DNA of 5,451 bases. Source: Verrucomicrobiota bacterium. GTDB lineage: Bacteria; Verrucomicrobiota; Verrucomicrobiia; Opitutales; UBA953. The stretch lies in assembly GCA_009917805.1 (NCBI GenBank), contig RGES01000095.1, positions 1 to 5,451 on the forward strand. The letters are read 5' to 3'. Within the stretch, counting starts at the first letter, position 1, and the number at the start of each line of letters is the position of its first letter. Both the position numbers and the translations under genes were made by a program. Positions 1 through 5,361 of the stretch are shown piece after piece. Under the pieces are notes generated by a model. The model was given only the letters and a program-made list of their open reading frames with translations, ran no database searches and was not told where the DNA came from.

Positions 1-519
1 GAGCGCGACGCTCCAGTCGAGCATGAAGGATTTCGTCGCGGCGTAGGTCGTCATGAGCGGCGTCGGCTGGAAGCCGGCGAGCGACGCGACGGTCGCGACC
101 ATGCCGCCGCGCCGCTTCATTTCGTCCCACAGTCGGCCGGTGAGTTCGACGGGCGCGCGCACATTGACGTCGATCATCTTCAAGGTGTGGTCGACCCCGG
201 GGGCGGGAAACTCCCCGTAGGCGCCGAAGCCGCTGTTATTAATCAGTAGCATCCTGCCTTCGCTAGGCATTAGTTTCCGTAATTCGGCGACAACCGCCGC
301 GATGTCAGCGGGTTGCGAGAGGTCGCAGGCAAGGTGAGTGAAGTTCAGGGAATTCGGGACCCCCTCGGGAATCGTCCTGGAAAGGTTGAACACCGCCGCT
401 TTGGTCTCAGAATTACCGATGCGCGAGAGTATCGCGCGTCCGATCCCGGAAGAAGCCCCTGATATGATGACCACGGAAAAACTCCTGAAGAAATCATCGA
501 CGGTCTTGTTCTTTGACAT
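1..519 (-). CDS. Short-chain dehydrogenase/reductase (SDR), N-terminal part, cut by window edge
   Basis: NAD(P)-dependent oxidoreductase of the classical SDR type; the substrate cannot be told from the sequence. The visible 173 residues hold the full nucleotide-binding and catalytic signature. These are the glycine motif GASSGIG (residues 21-27), the adenine-side CDL (65-67), NNSG (94-97, normally NNAG), Asn119 in VNV, Ser146, and the YxxxK pair Tyr159/Lys163. Ser146 and Tyr159 are 13 residues apart, as is usual. Arg48, just after the second beta strand, and the lack of an acidic residue there suggest NADP(H) preference (inference). Family members are typically 240-280 residues, so about 70-100 residues and the substrate loop lie beyond the left edge. 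The start at 519 is the ATG about 20 residues before the glycine motif, which is normal; no Shine-Dalgarno is visible. The first half uses several AT-rich codons (ATA, TTA, CTA) that are rare in the neighbouring genes. It is divergent from the hibernation factor gene. Confidence 0.9.
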   Translation of the reverse strand, partial: MSKNKTVDDFFRSFSVVIISGASSGIGRAILSRIGNSETKAAVFNLSRTIPEGVPNSLNFTHLACDLSQPADIAAVVAELRKLMPSEGRMLLINNSGFGAYGEFPAPGVDHTLKMIDVNVRAPVELTGRLWDEMKRRGGMVATVASLAGFQPTPLMTTYAATKSFMLDWSVAL

Positions 520-559
520 GGGCGCAGAGTCTCACGTCACCCCCAAAAACACAATACAC

Positions 560-919
560 ATGACAAGTGCTCCGATCGTCGTGTCCGGGGTCCATATGGA
601 CCTCACCGACGCCCTGAAGGAAACGGTGTGCGCCAAGGTCGAAAGACTCCTGCGCCACAACCCGCGGATCATCCGCGTGCTCGTCGAACTCGTCCACACC
701 CGCTGCAGCGATCATAGTCGCGAATTCGGGGCCCAGATCAGGCTGGAGATTCCCGGACCCGACATCGTCGTCCGGGAGGAATCGGACGATCTGTACAAAT
801 CCATCGATATTTTGGTCGATAAGGTCGACCGCCAGCTTCGCCGCCGCCATCGCCTGGATAAGGAGAAGAGGAATCATCCGCATCCGACAGACCTGGGCGA
901 CCTGGGTCGGGCGGCGTAA
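560..919 (+). CDS. hpf: Ribosome hibernation promoting factor, HPF/RaiA (sigma-54 modulation) family, short form
   Basis: Small cytoplasmic protein expected to bind the 30S decoding region and idle ribosomes in stationary phase or starvation. The 119 residues follow the HPF fold in order: first strand with VSGVHMDLTDAL (residues 8-19), helix ETVCAKVERLLR (21-32), strands around 37-45 and 56-64, then DIVVREESDDLYKSID (68-83), which matches the DMYAAID region of E. coli HPF, and a final basic helix VDKVDRQLRRRHR (86-98). The tail is basic and histidine-rich, ending in a tandem DLGDLG from a 9-base near-repeat at 890-907. There is no C-terminal dimerisation domain, so this is the short type, slightly longer than the 95-residue E. 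coli protein. The ATG at 560 is chosen because homology starts there. In-frame ATGs at 338 and 518 would add unrelated sequence antisense to the SDR gene. The leader is A-rich with no Shine-Dalgarno. Transcription probably ends at the hairpins at 1096-1190. Confidence 0.9.
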   Translation: MTSAPIVVSGVHMDLTDALKETVCAKVERLLRHNPRIIRVLVELVHTRCSDHSREFGAQIRLEIPGPDIVVREESDDLYKSIDILVDKVDRQLRRRHRLDKEKRNHPHPTDLGDLGRAA

Positions 920-931
920 GGACGGTGCGGT

Positions 932-941
932 ACCGGCCGGT
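932..941. repeat. 10-base perfect palindrome just after hpf
   Basis: ACCGGCCGGT reads the same on both strands and begins 13 bases after the hpf stop codon. No T-tract follows, so it is not an intrinsic terminator. In such GC-rich DNA it may be chance or a minor RNA fold. Confidence 0.3.
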
Positions 942-942
942 T

Positions 943-1062
943 GTCGGTGAGGACGGTCAGTCGGTGAAAGTCGGAGTCGGTATGGCCGGAAGTCGGTGAA
1001 AACAGACGGAAAGCCAGTCAGACGACGAAGGTAACGGACAGTCAGTCAGGTAACGGACAACG
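943..1062 (+). repeat. AG-rich tract of short degenerate direct repeats between hpf and mpl
   Basis: The plus strand here is rich in A and G and poor in T, unlike the flanking genes, and carries repeated short words. GTCGGTGA occurs exactly at 943-950, 960-967 and 992-999, and GTCGG also occurs at 970 and 976. AGGTAACGGACA occurs exactly twice, at 1029-1040 and 1048-1059 (19-base period). CAGTCAG occurs at 1015, 1039 and 1043. No convincing reading frame crosses it. It could be a 3' untranslated region of hpf, an array of protein-binding sites upstream of mpl, or remains of tandem duplication; the sequence does not decide. Confidence 0.6.
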
Positions 1063-1095
1063 TAAGCCAAGCTAGCACAGTCAAAGGTAGGTATC

Positions 1096-1134
1096 GGACC
1101 CCGGCCGCCGCAAGGTGACCGGGGTCCTCCTTTT
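1096..1134 (+). terminator. Rho-independent terminator-like hairpin, first of two before mpl
   Basis: A perfect 9-base-pair stem is formed by GGACCCCGG (1096-1104) and CCGGGGTCC (1119-1127), around a 14-base loop, followed by TCCTTTT (1128-1134). A strong GC stem with a short, interrupted T-tract is the usual intrinsic terminator form. It lies 177 bases after the hpf stop and most simply ends hpf transcription. If the mpl promoter lies in the repeat tract upstream, it would instead sit in the mpl leader. Confidence 0.7.
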
Positions 1135-1163
1135 GGGCCAGGTCGCCGGCGCCTAAGTTTCTC

Positions 1164-1189
1164 GCCCTCGGCCCCCCGAGGGCTTTTAT
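1164..1189 (+). terminator. Second terminator-like hairpin, directly before the mpl start
   Basis: A perfect 8-base-pair stem GCCCTCGG (1164-1171) / CCGAGGGC (1176-1183) closes a CCCC tetraloop and is followed at once by TTTTAT (1184-1189). The stem ends 13 bases before the mpl ATG at 1197. It may be a back-up terminator for hpf or an attenuator in the mpl leader. The right arm's GGGC (1180-1183) could alternatively pair with GCCC at 1192-1195 beside the start codon, though only over four base pairs. Confidence 0.65.
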
Positions 1190-1196
1190 CTGCCCC

Positions 1197-2549
1197 ATGC
1201 GCATTTATTTCATGGGCATCTGCGGTACGGCGATGGGGAACGCCGCTTTGCTGATGCGCGCCTTGGGTCATGAGGTCGTGGGCTCCGATACGGGCATCTA
1301 CCCGCCGATGTCCGAGCATCTCCGCGGCGCCGGCGTCGATATCCTCGAGGGCTGGTCGGCGGAACGTCTGGCTCAGCTCAAGCCTGACCTGGTCGTCGTC
1401 GGCAACGTCGCCTCGCGCGGCCATCCCGAGGTGGAGTGGCTCCTCGAAGCCCGCACCCAGGCTTACGTTTCGCTCCCGGAACTGCTCCGTACCCGCCTCC
1501 TGAACGCGCGTCGCAACGTCGTCGTCGCCGGCACCCACGGCAAGACGACCACGACCTGCATGGCCGCGGTGCTGCTCAAGGCCAACGGCGCCGATCCGGG
1601 CTGGCTAGTCGGCGGCGTCCCGCGCGACCTGCCAGACTCTTCGCATCCCGGCAAGCCGGGCGGACCTTTCGTCATCGAAGGCGACGAATACGACACGGCC
1701 TTCTTCGATAAGCGCAGCAAGTTCATCCAGTATCTGCCGCACGTCCTCGCGATCAACAACTGCGAGTTCGATCACGCCGACATCTTCCGCGACCTCGACG
1801 ACGTGCTGCGCACGTTCTCGCACGTGATCCGCATCGTGCCGCGCGACGGCGCGATCGTCGCCAACGGCGACGACGCCAACGTCCTCGGGCTGGTGAAGAA
1901 CGTCACCTGGGCGCCGGTCGTCCGCGTGGGCACGGGCGCCGGCAACGACGCCGTGATCGCCGACTTCCAGGAGTCACCGACGGGTTCGTCCTTCGCGCTC
2001 ATCTGGAAAGGCAAGGAGTGGGGCAGGGTGAAGTGGGCCCTTCCCGGACTCTTCAACGCCCGCAACGCGGCCATGGCCGCCGTCTCGGCCGGACTCCTCC
2101 TCGACGCCAAGGATCCGACGAAGCTCAAGCTCGACGCCCTCGCGACCTTCCAAGGCGTGCAGCGCCGCCAGCAGGTGCTCGTCGACCGCGCCGACCTGAC
2201 GGTCATCGAAGATTTCGGACACCACCCGACGGCCCTCGATCTGACTTTGGAATCCCTCCGCGCCCGTTACCCCAAGCATCGCTTGGTCGCCTGCTTCGAG
2301 CCGCGCAGCAATACCGCCGCCCGCAAGGTCATGCAGGATGCCTTCCGCGAAGCCCTGAAGAAGGCCGATGAGGTCTTCCTGGCTCCGCCCCATCGCGCCG
2401 ATAAGCTCGGCGAAGAGCGTTTCGACAGCGAAGGCGTCGCGGCTGAGCTCACCGCCGTGGTGAAATCCGACAAGTCCCCGCGTTGCGTGGTCTTCTTCTC
2501 GAACGGCGCCTTCGGCGGCATCATCAAGAAGTTCGCCCAAAGCATCTGA
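1197..2549 (+). CDS. mpl: UDP-N-acetylmuramate:L-alanyl-gamma-D-glutamyl-meso-diaminopimelate ligase (murein tripeptide ligase)
   Basis: Cytoplasmic ATP-dependent ligase of peptidoglycan recycling. It joins recovered L-Ala-gamma-D-Glu-meso-DAP tripeptide to UDP-MurNAc, bypassing MurC, MurD and MurE. The 450 residues match Mpl along their length. The N-terminal Rossmann region starts MRIYFMGICGTAMG (1-14) with GSD at 29-31. The Mur ligase P-loop is AGTHGKTTTT (111-120). The Mpl signature EGDEYDTAFFDKRSKF (161-176) is followed by NNCEFDHADIF (187-197). FNARN is at 286-290, VQRRQQ at 321-326, EDFGHHPTA at 338-346 and EPRSNT at 368-373. The C-terminal domain ends with FSNGAFGG (434-441). The signature distinguishes it from MurC, and its presence implies DAP-type murein. 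The length equals the E. coli protein within a few residues. The ATG at 1197 is fixed by the standard MRI start; there is no Shine-Dalgarno, and a hairpin lies just upstream. A small membrane-protein gene follows after 2 bases. Confidence 0.97.
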   Translation: MRIYFMGICGTAMGNAALLMRALGHEVVGSDTGIYPPMSEHLRGAGVDILEGWSAERLAQLKPDLVVVGNVASRGHPEVEWLLEARTQAYVSLPELLRTRLLNARRNVVVAGTHGKTTTTCMAAVLLKANGADPGWLVGGVPRDLPDSSHPGKPGGPFVIEGDEYDTAFFDKRSKFIQYLPHVLAINNCEFDHADIFRDLDDVLRTFSHVIRIVPRDGAIVANGDDANVLGLVKNVTWAPVVRVGTGAGNDAVIADFQESPTGSSFALIWKGKEWGRVKWALPGLFNARNAAMAAVSAGLLLDAKDPTKLKLDALATFQGVQRRQQVLVDRADLTVIEDFGHHPTALDLTLESLRARYPKHRLVACFEPRSNTAARKVMQDAFREALKKADEVFLAPPHRADKLGEERFDSEGVAAELTAVVKSDKSPRCVVFFSNGAFGGIIKKFAQSI

Positions 2550-2551
2550 AC

Positions 2552-2746
2552 ATGGAATCCTTCATCCGTTCGAACAAGGCCGTCTGGCTGATGCTCTTCG
2601 CGGATTTCCTCGCGGTCGTCGGCTGGTTCATCGTGAAGGTCAACGGCGGTACCGATGAGCTTTTCCCGCTCTTCGCCCTCTACGGACTGGGCGGTTGGAA
2701 CCTCCTCTTCTTCTGGTCCCGCGCCCGGCTGAACGCCAAGGTCTGA
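2552..2746 (+). CDS. Small two-helix membrane protein of unknown function, coupled to mpl
   Basis: A 64-residue protein I do not recognise. It has two hydrophobic stretches, about residues 11-30 (VWLMLFADFL onward) and 37-55 (ELFPLFALYG through LLFFW), separated by a short polar turn NGGTDE (31-36). The N-terminus carries Arg6 and Lys9 and the C-terminus RARLNAK, while the turn is acidic. By the positive-inside rule both ends would face the cytoplasm in a hairpin. There is no signal-peptide cleavage site or catalytic motif. The ATG at 2552 follows the mpl stop (2547-2549) by two bases, so the two are probably co-transcribed and translationally coupled. Codon use matches the neighbours, and the hydrophobic pattern argues that it is a real gene. 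A longer in-frame start at 2483 would overlap mpl with an arginine-rich shadow sequence and is rejected. A link to the envelope is only suggested by its position after mpl. Confidence 0.75.
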   Translation: MESFIRSNKAVWLMLFADFLAVVGWFIVKVNGGTDELFPLFALYGLGGWNLLFFWSRARLNAKV

Positions 2747-2756
2747 GTTAGCTCAG
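2743..2756. repeat. Small inverted repeat holding both convergent stop codons
   Basis: CTGAG (2743-2747) and CTCAG (2752-2756) flank TTAG, giving a 5-base-pair stem with a 4-base loop. It contains the TGA of the small membrane-protein gene (2744-2746) and the TAA of ribF (minus strand, 2750-2748). The stem is weak and no T-tract follows on either strand, so it does not meet the usual criteria for a two-way terminator. Confidence 0.3.
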
Positions 2757-3647
2757 CAGGCCGAGCGCCTGCCTGGCTGCTTCGGAATCTTTCGCGATCT
2801 GCGCCTGCAGGGCCGCGAGGTCGGCGAACTTCTGTTCGGCGCGGAGACGGCGCACCCAGCGCACGCGGACGGCGTCACCAGTAGTCGGCGTCGTGCCTTG
2901 CAGGACGTGCGCTTCGAGCAGCGGAGCGACGGGCCCGCTTTCGACGGTGGGTCGCTGGCCGTAGTTGGCCACGGCCGGCAGGGCCTCGCCCTTGAAGATG
3001 ACTTCGACGGCGTAGACGCCGTAGGCGGGCTTGAGTTCGGGTTCCCAGGCGAGGTTCACCGTGGGGAAACCGATCGTGCGACCGAGTCGGCGGCCGCCGA
3101 TGATGACGCCTTCGGCTTCGTAGGGGCGGAGGAGCATCGCGTTCGCGAGGGCGAGGTCGCCTGCGGCCAGGCACTGGCGGATCCGCGAACTGCTCACGGT
3201 CTCATCGCCAAGGCTGACGGCCGAGACGAGCCTGACGCCGAGGTTCTCGGCGGCGCCATGGGCGATGAGGGTCTCGCCGCTGCCGGCGCGACCGCGGCCA
3301 TACTGGAAATTGGAACCGACGTGAAGCGACTTGAGGTGCGGAAAGGTGTGTTTCAGCCACTTCGGGAAGTCCGCGGCTTCGATGCCGGCGTGGGCCCGGT
3401 CAAACTTCTCGTGATGGATGAGCTGCGCGCCGGCTTCGGTCAGCCGATCGTCCTTCTGGGTGCGCGTGAAGATGAGCGGCACCGAGGATTCCGGGCGCAG
3501 CACCTTGCTCGGGTGCGGGTCGTAGGTGAGCACGCCGACGATCCCTCCGTCCGCCCGGGCGGCCTCGCGGGCGGAGTGCAGCACGGCGCGATGGCCGAGG
3601 TGCACGCCGTCGAAGGCGCCGATGGCGAGATGGAGCGGCAGGCTCAT
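2748..3647 (-). CDS. ribF: Bifunctional riboflavin kinase / FAD synthetase
   Basis: Cytoplasmic enzyme that phosphorylates riboflavin to FMN and then adenylylates FMN to FAD. The N-terminal FAD synthetase half (about 1-165) shows GAFDGVHLGH (10-19), the nucleotidyl-transferase HxGH-type site, DPHP (43-46), GSNFQYGRG (111-119) and the SSSRIR segment (152-157). The C-terminal kinase half (about 175-299) shows GRTIGFPTVN (189-198, the PTAN motif), YGVYAV (209-214), NYGQRPTV (228-235) and EAHVL (245-249, carrying the expected catalytic Glu). At 299 residues the length is typical. The N-terminus starts about a dozen residues closer to the active-site motif than in E. coli. The DLYG element usually seen after EAHLL is replaced by GTTPTTGD (251-258). 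The ATG at 3647 overlaps the truB stop as ATGA, which fixes the start and implies translational coupling. It is the last gene of the leftward cluster and ends one base from the convergent small membrane-protein gene. Confidence 0.96.
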   Translation of the reverse strand: MSLPLHLAIGAFDGVHLGHRAVLHSAREAARADGGIVGVLTYDPHPSKVLRPESSVPLIFTRTQKDDRLTEAGAQLIHHEKFDRAHAGIEAADFPKWLKHTFPHLKSLHVGSNFQYGRGRAGSGETLIAHGAAENLGVRLVSAVSLGDETVSSSRIRQCLAAGDLALANAMLLRPYEAEGVIIGGRRLGRTIGFPTVNLAWEPELKPAYGVYAVEVIFKGEALPAVANYGQRPTVESGPVAPLLEAHVLQGTTPTTGDAVRVRWVRRLRAEQKFADLAALQAQIAKDSEAARQALGLLS

Positions 3648-4363
3648 GCGGCGGGGGCGGCTTCGCTCACGGGCACGAGGGCTGCGACGAGCTGGTCGTC
3701 GGTCATCGCGCCCAGCTGGGGCAGCGTGTGGCCGCGGGAAAGGTCGAGCTGGCCGGAGCGCGTGCGGCGAAGCATCGAGAGGTGCGCGCCGGGGCCGAGT
3801 TTGCGACCGAGGTCATAGGCCAGCGTGCGCACATAGGTGCCCTTGGTGCAGCGGACCCGGAAGTTGATCTTGGGGCTCTGCCAGGAAAGCAGTTCGAATT
3901 CGGTGATGCTGATCGCGCGGGGCTCGCGCACGACCTCGATGCCCTTGCGCGCGAGGTCATAGAGTTTCTGGCCGCCGATCTTCTTCGCCGAATGCATCGG
4001 CGGAACCTGGAGCTGGTCGCCGAGCATCGTGGCGAGGGCGGCGCGGACCTGGGCTTCGGTGATCTCCGGGACGGGATTCGTCTCCAGCGTCTCGCCTTCG
4101 GCGTCCTGGGTGTCGGTGACGACGCCGAGCGTGGCTTCGCCGAGGTATTCCTTGTCCTGCGCCATCAGCTGGTCCGAGGCCTTGGTGGCCTTGCCGACGA
4201 GCACGATGAGCAGGCCGGTCGCCATCGGGTCGAGCGTGCCGGCATGGCCGACGCGGCGCGTGCGGTAGAGCCGGCGCACGCTGTCCACGACGTCATGCGA
4301 AGTGATGCCCTGCGGCTTGTCGACGAGCAGCACGCCCGCGGGTTCGGCGACGGACTCGCTCAT
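3644..4363 (-). CDS. truB: tRNA pseudouridine(55) synthase
   Basis: Converts uridine 55 in the T-loop of tRNAs to pseudouridine. The 239 residues show the family motifs in order: LLVDKPQGITSHDVV (12-26), RVGHAGTLDPMATG (37-50) with catalytic Asp45, KEYLG (71-75) with the conserved Tyr73, PPMHSAKKIGG (121-131), TKGTYVRTLAYDLG (173-186) and LRRTRSG (198-204). After the catalytic domain only a short tail (PVSEAAPAA) remains. The C-terminal PUA-type domain that brings E. coli TruB to about 314 residues is absent, as in many short bacterial TruBs. Start and stop both lie in ATGA overlaps: its ATG at 4363 overlaps the upstream phosphoesterase stop, and its stop overlaps the ribF start. This indicates a single coupled transcript. 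The usual companions infB and rbfA are not visible and would lie to the right. Confidence 0.97.
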   Translation of the reverse strand: MSESVAEPAGVLLVDKPQGITSHDVVDSVRRLYRTRRVGHAGTLDPMATGLLIVLVGKATKASDQLMAQDKEYLGEATLGVVTDTQDAEGETLETNPVPEITEAQVRAALATMLGDQLQVPPMHSAKKIGGQKLYDLARKGIEVVREPRAISITEFELLSWQSPKINFRVRCTKGTYVRTLAYDLGRKLGPGAHLSMLRRTRSGQLDLSRGHTLPQLGAMTDDQLVAALVPVSEAAPAA

Positions 4364-5361
4364 TTCGCCGAGTATTCGCGGTAGTGCGCGATGACGATCC
4401 CGAGGATCTTCTCGCGGTCCTGCGGCAGACGGCAGCCCTGCATGTTGAAGCCGGCCGCGAGCATGTGCCCGCCGCCGTTCAGCTTGCCGGCGCAGAGGTC
4501 GAGGCGGAGCTTCGGGTCGCGACCGCGGAGGCTGCCGCGGATGCCGTCGGCGCCTTCTTCCATCAGCACGGCGATCTCGACTCCTTCGACGGAGCGGGGG
4601 AATTCGACGAGCCCTTCCTTGTCTTCCTTCGAGGTGCCGGTGGCGACGTAGTCGGCCTGCGTGAGCTCGCCGGAGCAGATCTTTCCGTTCTCGTGGAAGG
4701 CGATCGTATTGAGGAAGCGCTTGGTCAGCTCGAGTTTGCCACGGCTTTCCTGCTCGAAGACACGGTAGTTGGCTTCGGCGGGGTCGGCGCCGCGGCGGAC
4801 GAGTTCGGCGATGATCGCGAAGACATCGGCGGTCGTGCTGCGGTAGCAGAAGCGGCCGGTGTCGGTCAGGATGCCGAGGTGCAGGGCCTTGGCGGTCACG
4901 ACGTCGACCGCGAGGCCTTGGGCGAGGGCGCCGGCGGCGAGGATGTGGCAGGTCGCGGCGGCTTCGCGGACGACGATGTTCGTCTGGGCGTAGTCCGGGT
5001 TGGAGGCGTGGTGGTCGATGTTGGCCAGGATGCCGGCGGGGAACTTGGCGAGCAGTTCCGTCCCTACGCGGGACGCATCGGCACAGTCGACGGTCACGGC
5101 CAAGCGGTCGGTCGCGTCATAATCCGCGCCTTTGATGAACGTCACGCCCTCGGCGTAGGGGACGAGGTTAGGGGGGATGCGGTCGCGGTTCACGCAGACG
5201 GCGTCGACGCCCTCGGCCAGGAGCATCCGGCACAGGGCGGTCTGGGATCCGATGCAGTCGCCGTCGGGGCGCATATGGCCCAATACGGCCACTTTCCGCC
5301 CTTTGAGACCCTTGACGAGGTCCCGGAGGGCCTCGCCCGCCGCTTGCATGCTGATACCCAT
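4360..5361 (-). CDS. nrnA: DHH/DHHA1 phosphoesterase, NrnA-like (oligoribonuclease / pAp phosphatase)
   Basis: Predicted Mn-dependent cytoplasmic phosphoesterase that degrades 2-5-nucleotide RNA ends and, in studied NrnA proteins, dephosphorylates pAp. Positions are counted from the ATG at 5361 (333 residues). Motif I is GHMRPDGDCIGS (28-39), with metal-binding His and Asp residues. Motif II is VDCAD (91-95). The namesake IDHHASNPDY (115-124) follows, then GILTDTGRF (163-171). The C-terminal DHHA1 domain ends with GGGHMLAAGF (296-305), a substrate-binding loop. The two-domain architecture and length fit NrnA rather than the much longer RecJ; cyclic-dinucleotide phosphodiesterase activity cannot be excluded. 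Start choice: an in-frame TTG at 5409 adds 16 residues without family character, and an ATG at 5349 is also possible; 5361 gives the usual spacing to motif I. No candidate has a Shine-Dalgarno. It is the first visible gene of the leftward cluster and overlaps truB by ATGA. Confidence 0.9.
   Translation of the reverse strand: MGISMQAAGEALRDLVKGLKGRKVAVLGHMRPDGDCIGSQTALCRMLLAEGVDAVCVNRDRIPPNLVPYAEGVTFIKGADYDATDRLAVTVDCADASRVGTELLAKFPAGILANIDHHASNPDYAQTNIVVREAAATCHILAAGALAQGLAVDVVTAKALHLGILTDTGRFCYRSTTADVFAIIAELVRRGADPAEANYRVFEQESRGKLELTKRFLNTIAFHENGKICSGELTQADYVATGTSKEDKEGLVEFPRSVEGVEIAVLMEEGADGIRGSLRGRDPKLRLDLCAGKLNGGGHMLAAGFNMQGCRLPQDREKILGIVIAHYREYSAK

Noticed and set aside
513..518. Perfect TTGACA word near the SDR/hpf starts, as a promoter -35 box
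   Set aside because: No acceptable -10 box lies 16-18 bases downstream; the word also falls in the start region of the SDR and is probably chance.
957..1538. Minus-strand open frame of 193 codons across the hpf-mpl gap and the start of mpl
   Set aside because: Its composition follows from the GC-rich codon structure of mpl read backwards; there is no family resemblance, and it runs through the repeat tract and both hairpins.
1974..2540. Minus-strand open frame of 188 codons opposite the end of mpl
   Set aside because: Antisense shadow of a clearly functional gene with no recognisable motif.
2756..2772. GCAGGC/GCCTGC hairpin at the end of ribF as a terminator
   Set aside because: The 6-base-pair stem is inside the ribF coding region and no T-tract follows on either strand.
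2898..3818. Plus-strand open frame of 306 codons opposite ribF and truB
   Set aside because: A shadow of two certain genes; its residue composition (Gly, Ala, Glu, Arg, Asp-rich without motifs) is typical of antisense frames in GC-rich DNA.
3728..4384. Plus-strand open frame of 218 codons opposite truB
   Set aside because: Lies wholly antisense to truB, which has every family motif; no domain is visible in the antisense product.
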